The notes under the pieces: model-generated
The model's input: only the letters and a program-made list of their open reading frames with translations
Database searches by the model: none
What the model was told of the DNA's origin: nothing
Translations under genes and position numbers: made by a program
NCBI GenBank assembly: GCA_965226785.1
Contig: CBDDEC010000004.1
Location: 186,001-250,000 of the forward strand
Direction of reading: 5' to 3'
DNA from: CBDDEC01 sp965226785
GTDB taxonomy: Bacteria; Chloroflexota; Dehalococcoidia; UBA2979
DNA: 64,000 nucleotides
Shown here: positions 61,001-64,000 of the stretch, one piece after another
Layout of the letters: the number at the start of each line of letters is the position of its first letter
Numbering within the stretch: position 1 is the stretch's first letter

Positions 61001-61467
61001 GGATGATGGTCGGGCCCGAGGTCGAGAAGACGGCGCTGGTGCGGCACTGCAGCCGGCTCTTCGTCACCGGCGCCAACCTCACCGTCCCGCACATGACCAT
61101 CGTGCTGCGCAAGGCCTACGGCCTGGGTGCACAGGCGATGGCCGGCGGTAGCTTCTGGGAGCCGATGTTCGCCGTCTCCTGGCCGACCGGCGAGTTCGGC
61201 GGCATGGGCCTCGAGGGCCAGGTCAAGCTCGGCTTCCGCAACGAACTCGCGGCGATCGAGGACCCGGCGGAGCGCGCGCAGCGCTACGAGGAGCTGGTCG
61301 AACTGGCCTACGAGCGTGGCCGCGCGATCAACTACGGCGTCAGCTTCGGCGTCGACGACGTGATCGACCCCGCCGACTCGCGCCAGTGGGTACACGACGG
61401 CCTCATGTCCCGCCCCCGACCGCCGAAGCGCACGGAGAAGAAGCGCCGCAACGTCGACACCTGGTAG
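58009..61467 (+). CDS. Single-chain biotin-dependent acyl-CoA carboxylase (BC-BCCP-CT)
   Basis: 1152 residues carrying all three parts of an acyl-CoA carboxylase. 1-450 is biotin carboxylase (LLIANRGEIAIRVMRAA, VHPGYGFLSESADFA, IKAVSGGGGRGMRIV, FIETNARLQVEHTVTEAVTG). About 545-615 is the biotin carrier domain, with the biotinylated Lys567 in EAMKMEH. About 650-1140 is the carboxyltransferase (QGAVNHPKTDRMLDFAANH, ITSGRCFAGNAALLGCCDVI, PILVLCDTPGMMVGPEVE). Usually these are separate subunits; single-chain forms are known for long-chain acyl-CoA carboxylases. Substrate may be acetyl-, propionyl- or longer acyl-CoA. Makes a malonyl- or methylmalonyl-type product. Confidence 0.92.
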   Translation: MAIERLLIANRGEIAIRVMRAAAELGIQTVAIYPDDDAASLHTRKADEAIRIEGAGAAAYLDAAQVVGVAVEAGCDAVHPGYGFLSESADFARAVEEGGLTFVGPTPETLSLFGDKTEARALAERVGVPVVPGVSHAVTLEEARTFLEALPAGRPMLIKAVSGGGGRGMRIVDDPADLEAAYERCQSEAQAAFGSGEVYIEELMPRARHVEVQVLGDGAGRVAHLWERECSIQRRHQKLVEIAPAPGLDTTVRDALTAVALAMAREANYRSLGTVEFLVDASEDADGGYAFIETNARLQVEHTVTEAVTGVDLVQAQLRLAGGDSLEEIGLAAYLEAPPEPRGFAIQARVNMETLAADGTTRPAGGTITAFDAPSGLGVRTDTNGYAGYTTSPRYDSLLAKVIGYSSSPRFEDAVTRTYRALSEMRVEGVATNIPLLQSLLQHPDVRAGNVYTRFLDDHLQELLAPDEAHRRLFFVEPAAAGQPGRGLAGAKVDAVDPLAVLDYGKSGAPTTAPPTPEAAPIVIASEGPPGTVPVAAPMQGTIVSVLVAEGDMVRRGQELIVMEAMKMEHVITAEVSGHVREIPVREGDTVWEESPLLFVEEAEVAADAEAEDEAIDLDEIRPDLQLIHERHAVTLDEARPDAVAKRRATNQRTARENVYDLVDEGTFREYGSLVLTPGSGLPLEEAIRKFPTDGMITGVGAVNGDLFDDETARCAVLSYDYTVLAGTQGAVNHPKTDRMLDFAANHLRPVIFFAEGGGGRAGTGGRREGGQPTMPRQPDAVNTARPLQTPTFATMGRLSGLVPLVGITSGRCFAGNAALLGCCDVIIATADSNIGMGGPALIEGGNLGVFTPEEIGPMEVQVPNGVVDIAVEDEAEAVAVAKQYVSYFQGPVEHYEEHDQRPLRRTVPENRLRIYNVREVIETIADVDSVLEIRQHFGLGMVTSFIRLKGQPVGVIANNPHHLAGAIDSDGADKAARFMQLCDAFDIPILVLCDTPGMMVGPEVEKTALVRHCSRLFVTGANLTVPHMTIVLRKAYGLGAQAMAGGSFWEPMFAVSWPTGEFGGMGLEGQVKLGFRNELAAIEDPAERAQRYEELVELAYERGRAINYGVSFGVDDVIDPADSRQWVHDGLMSRPRPPKRTEKKRRNVDTW

Positions 61468-61544
61468 GGGGAGCCGGACGGGTATCATCGCGGCCACGAG
61501 CGTGGCGCCGCCCTCGGCGTCCGCGGACGTCCGCAGGTTGCTCG

Positions 61545-62840
61545 ATGACGGCACCACCGGTTCAGTACTTCACCACCGACGACGGCGTGCGCATCGCATA
61601 CTCCGTTGCGGGCAGCGGTCCGGCGCTGATCTTCCTGCCGATCGAGTCGCTCTCGATGACTGGTCGCTGGCAGGTGCCAGCGGCGGTGTCCTTCTACGAG
61701 CGCCTCGGCGCAGGACGCACGTTCGTCACTTACGACCGCCGCGGTATGGGACTGTCCGACCGCACTGAAGTGGCGGACCTCGATCGTTCCGTCGCCGATC
61801 TGCTGTGTCTCGCCGACCACCTCGGCTTCGCAAGCTTCGACATCTTCTCGTCGCGCGAGTTCATCGGCTTGGAGGTCGCGAGCCGATTCAGCGAACGCGT
61901 TCGCCGGATCGTGCTCTGGGAGGCAACAGCCTCGCCATCCGAGATGATCGCTGGGCCAACGATGGACCTGGCCCGACGGATGGTCGAGGGAGACTGGGCG
62001 TCCTACTGGTGGGGGATGCTCGGCATGCTCGACCTGCCCGGCGAATTCGCCGAGCAATGGGCCGCCTCGATCAGCCAGGAGAACTACCAGCGATTGATCG
62101 AGCAGGGGCTCGAGATGGGGGACCTCACCGACCGCCTGGGACTGATCACCGCCGAGACGCTGGTGATCAACCACGACGAAAGCGTCGTGATCCCAGTCGA
62201 CTCCTCGGCGGCCGTGGCTGCCGGCATCGAGGGCGCCAGCTTCGTTCCGCTGCGTGGATCGCCGTACACCCCGTGGCACCAAACGGCCGCCGACGATGTC
62301 CTGCAGGTCGTGCTGCCGTTCCTCGACGACGACGAGCCAGCGTCCGAGGCGCCAGCCCCCGGCGGCTTCCAGACCGTCATGTTCACCGACCTCGAGGCGA
62401 GCACCGCGCTCACGCAACGCCTCGGCGACGAGGGGGCGCAGGAGCTGCTGCGGGGCCACAACGCCACCGTCCGAGGAGCCCTCGACGCCAACGCGGGTCG
62501 CGAGGTGAAGCACACCGGCGACGGCATCATGGCCGCATTCCCCTCGGCGGTCGGGGCGGTCACCGCTGCACTCCAGATCCAGCGCGAGCTCGCACGCGGC
62601 GAGGTGCGGGTGCGCATCGGGCTCAACGCCGGCGAACCGATCGCAGAGGACGACGACCTCTTCGGCACCGCCGTGCAGCTCGCAGCGCGCGTCACCGACC
62701 GCGCGGAGCCAGCGCAGATCCTCGTCACGCGGGTCGTCGCCGACCTCTGCGCCGGCAAGACGTTCACTTTCGCCTCGATCGGCAGCGTGTCGATGAAGGG
62801 CTTCGACGACGCGATCGAGCTGTTCGAGGTGAGCGCCTAG
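61545..62840 (+). CDS. Alpha/beta-hydrolase-like protein fused to a class III nucleotidyl cyclase
   Basis: 431 residues. 1-265 is an alpha/beta-hydrolase fold (YFTTDDGVRIAYSVAGSGPA, VTYDRRGMGLSDRT, LGFASFDIFSSREFIGLEVA, PWHQTAADDVLQV). The nucleophile position reads FSSRE instead of GxSxG, so hydrolase activity is doubtful and the domain may sense a ligand. 275-431 is the cyclase: VMFTDLEASTALTQRL with the first metal Asp, VKHTGDGIMAAFPS with the second, NAGEPIAEDDDLFGTAVQLA and MKGFDDAIELFEV at the end. ATG at 61545 is the start. Fusions of this type occur widely in Actinobacteria and Chloroflexota. Product cAMP or cGMP is not decided. Confidence 0.87.
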   Translation: MTAPPVQYFTTDDGVRIAYSVAGSGPALIFLPIESLSMTGRWQVPAAVSFYERLGAGRTFVTYDRRGMGLSDRTEVADLDRSVADLLCLADHLGFASFDIFSSREFIGLEVASRFSERVRRIVLWEATASPSEMIAGPTMDLARRMVEGDWASYWWGMLGMLDLPGEFAEQWAASISQENYQRLIEQGLEMGDLTDRLGLITAETLVINHDESVVIPVDSSAAVAAGIEGASFVPLRGSPYTPWHQTAADDVLQVVLPFLDDDEPASEAPAPGGFQTVMFTDLEASTALTQRLGDEGAQELLRGHNATVRGALDANAGREVKHTGDGIMAAFPSAVGAVTAALQIQRELARGEVRVRIGLNAGEPIAEDDDLFGTAVQLAARVTDRAEPAQILVTRVVADLCAGKTFTFASIGSVSMKGFDDAIELFEVSA

Positions 62841-62922
62841 GCGGTCAGAGACAAACCGCTCGTCATGTTCTATGGTCGCCCCGTCTGCAACACAAATGTG
62901 ATGCGAGACGAGGAGGGCTCAC

Positions 62923-63346
62923 ATGTCAGCAAAGAACGAGGCACTGATTCGCCGCGCCTGGGACGAGATGATCAACGGGAACAATCTCGACTTGCTCCCC
63001 GAGATCTACGCGGCTGATGCGGCCTACCACGGACCGGACGGCGACCTCAACGGCGTCGAGGAGCTGCGAGCGATGATCACGGGCTATCTGACCGCGAATC
63101 CCCGACGTGCAGGCGACGATCGACGACCTGGTCACCTCGGGCGACCAGGTCGTGGTGCGCGCGACCGTGCGAGGCACCAACACCGGACCACTGGGCGATA
63201 TCCCGCCGAGCGGCGAGTCCATCGAGATGACGATCATGCAGTTCCTGCGGATCGAGGACGGTCGCATCGTCGAGGAGTGGGAGCAGTTCAACCTGCTCGC
63301 GATGCTCCAGCAGATCGGTGCGATCCCGGCGGAGGTGGGCGCTTAG
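62923..63346 (+). pseudogene. SnoaL-like (NTF2-fold) protein, frameshifted
   Basis: GAGGAGG precedes ATG 62923, which opens MSAKNEALIRRAWDEMINGN, YHGPDGDLNGVEELRAMITG and LTANP. The next codons are Arg-rich, but the other frame from about 63100 continues VQATIDDLVTSGDQVVVRAT, SIEMTIMQFLRIEDGRIVEE and ends at 63346. Joined, about 140 residues give a complete SnoaL-like polyketide-cyclase/ester-cyclase domain. The slip sits in the CCCC run of AATCCCCGACG. Confidence 0.75.
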
Positions 63347-63358
63347 CGCCACCGGGTC

Positions 63359-63604
63359 CTACGCGAGGTCCTCCACGTACTGGAGGCCGGCGCACTCGCG
63401 TGTGTAGGCGTTCCAGTACCCCTGGTGGCAGACGCACCGGCACGTCTCGGACACACACGCGTCGGAACAGGCCGCGATGTGCTGCTGGCCGGGCTGCAGG
63501 TTCGAGTAGCGAACCCGGATCGTCGGGCGCGGAGAGGTGCGAGGGCCCTTCGCGTCGCCGCCTCGCGCGCTTCGCTCTGGCGGGGGCGGGACCGAGATGG
63601 CCAT
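63359..63604 (-). CDS. Small Cys-rich hypothetical protein
   Basis: 81 residues. The N-terminal half is basic and Pro-rich. The C-terminal half holds six Cys in AACSDACVSETCRCVCHQGY and then RECAGL, an arrangement suited to disulfides or to a metal cluster. GGAG lies 11 bases before the ATG. It follows dodecin on the same strand by 45 bases. No family is recognised; a chance frame cannot be excluded. Confidence 0.42.
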   Translation of the reverse strand: MAISVPPPPERSARGGDAKGPRTSPRPTIRVRYSNLQPGQQHIAACSDACVSETCRCVCHQGYWNAYTRECAGLQYVEDLA

Positions 63605-63649
63605 CGCTGGCCGCTTCTCCGGGCGGGAAGTTGCGTGCCCCGAGGTGGG

Positions 63650-63880
63650 TCAGTCCTCCAGGGCCGTGTGACTCTCGACGCGGAAGCCGACATCGACCTT
63701 GACCTGGAACCAGGCGATCTGCTGGTCGTCGATCTGGCCCCGGATCTCTTTGACCTCGAACCAGTCGAGGTTGCGCAGCGTCTCGCCCGCGCGGTCGACG
63801 GCGCCTCGGATGGCGGCGTCGACACCGTCCGGTGACGAGCCGACGAGTTCGACCATCTTGTAAACGTGTCCATCGCTCAT
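63650..63880 (-). CDS. Dodecin (flavin-binding)
   Basis: 76-residue dodecameric flavin store/buffer protein. HVYKMVELVGSSPDGVDAAI at the N-terminus, LRNLDWFEVKEIRGQI with the flavin-stacking Trp, and FQVKVDVGFRVESH are the whole dodecin fold in order. ATG at 63880 has GAGGAGG six bases upstream and is clearly the start; the frame extends further upstream only by chance. Confidence 0.92.
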   Translation of the reverse strand: MSDGHVYKMVELVGSSPDGVDAAIRGAVDRAGETLRNLDWFEVKEIRGQIDDQQIAWFQVKVDVGFRVESHTALED

Positions 63881-63917
63881 CGCAGCCTCCTCGTGGCTCG
63901 GTGCGGCTGAATGCGAA

Positions 63918-63939
63918 GGGCAGGCCCTGCGGCCTGCCC
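63918..63939 (-). terminator. Hairpin terminator
   Basis: GGGCAGGCC (63918-63926) pairs perfectly with GGCCTGCCC (63931-63939) over a CTGC loop. It lies behind the stop of the gene that enters from the right edge on the minus strand, and upstream of dodecin. Confidence 0.75.
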
Positions 63940-63947
63940 GGTTTCGC

Positions 63948-64000
63948 TTACGTGAATGTGGTCGTGCCCAGCGTCGCGTCGCTGGCTGAGCCAATGGGCC
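63948..64000 (-). CDS. C-terminal end of a gene cut by the right window edge
   Basis: The minus strand reads PIGSASDATLGTTTFT and stops with TAA at 63948-63950, just before the hairpin terminator. Too short to identify. Confidence 0.45.
   Translation of the reverse strand, partial: PIGSASDATLGTTTFT

Overview
The window is high-GC, gene-dense bacterial chromosome, and no plasmid or phage replication genes are visible. F420-type LLM oxidoreductases, an MpaB/DUF2236 oxygenase, a GlnII-type glutamine synthetase, a SURF1 protein, a single-chain biotin-dependent acyl-CoA carboxylase, an NfeD-flotillin pair and many Pro/Thr-rich lipoproteins suggest a free-living aerobic Chloroflexota (Dehalococcoidia-like) or a deep actinobacterial lineage. 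No rRNA or universal marker gene is present, so this is an inference.

Layout. 1-18.7 kb is a housekeeping block: an efflux-type MFS protein cut by the left edge, a phosphodiesterase, an enoyl-CoA hydratase, GlnII, a [3Fe-4S] ferredoxin with its FAD reductase, SURF1, a DinB-like protein, PepN, a second MFS protein, aconitase, an M20 amidohydrolase, Tag, and a phosphotransferase/cupredoxin/LLM group. 18.9-19.2 kb holds tRNA-Val(CAC), tRNA-Leu(CAG) and tRNA-Arg(GCG). They are followed by a decayed tyrosine integrase and the tail of a decayed nucleotidyl cyclase, the footprint of an integrated element.

20-46 kb is accessory and unstable. It holds an aquaporin, KatG, a regulator, a two-gene cassette whose large membrane protein carries a candidate ExoY/edema-factor-like cyclase domain, LamG and amidohydrolase lipoproteins, a zinc-ribbon/DUF4328/serine-protease/PPC protein, MpaB, several frameshifted small genes, an LLM gene, an MmgE/PrpD protein, and an nfeD-flotillin operon whose flotillin gene is split by a complete IS3-family element. 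Six copies of a dispersed, partly palindromic repeat lie in this part, one of them holding a run of 19 G.

46.7-51.8 kb is a nitrate assimilation operon on the minus strand, read nirA, then nasA, then narK: nitrate uptake, reduction to nitrite, reduction to ammonium, with GlnII elsewhere in the window able to fix the ammonium. 52-64 kb holds a membrane protein, a secreted-type M15 peptidase, a CPA2 cation/proton antiporter, a lipoprotein, the 1152-residue acyl-CoA carboxylase, an alpha/beta-hydrolase fused to a class III cyclase, a frameshifted SnoaL-like gene, a Cys-rich small protein and dodecin.

At least nine reading-frame breaks in otherwise well-conserved genes occur across the window, several of them in short homopolymers or dinucleotide runs. 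Either the assembly carries indel errors or many accessory genes are decaying. The affected entries say so individually.
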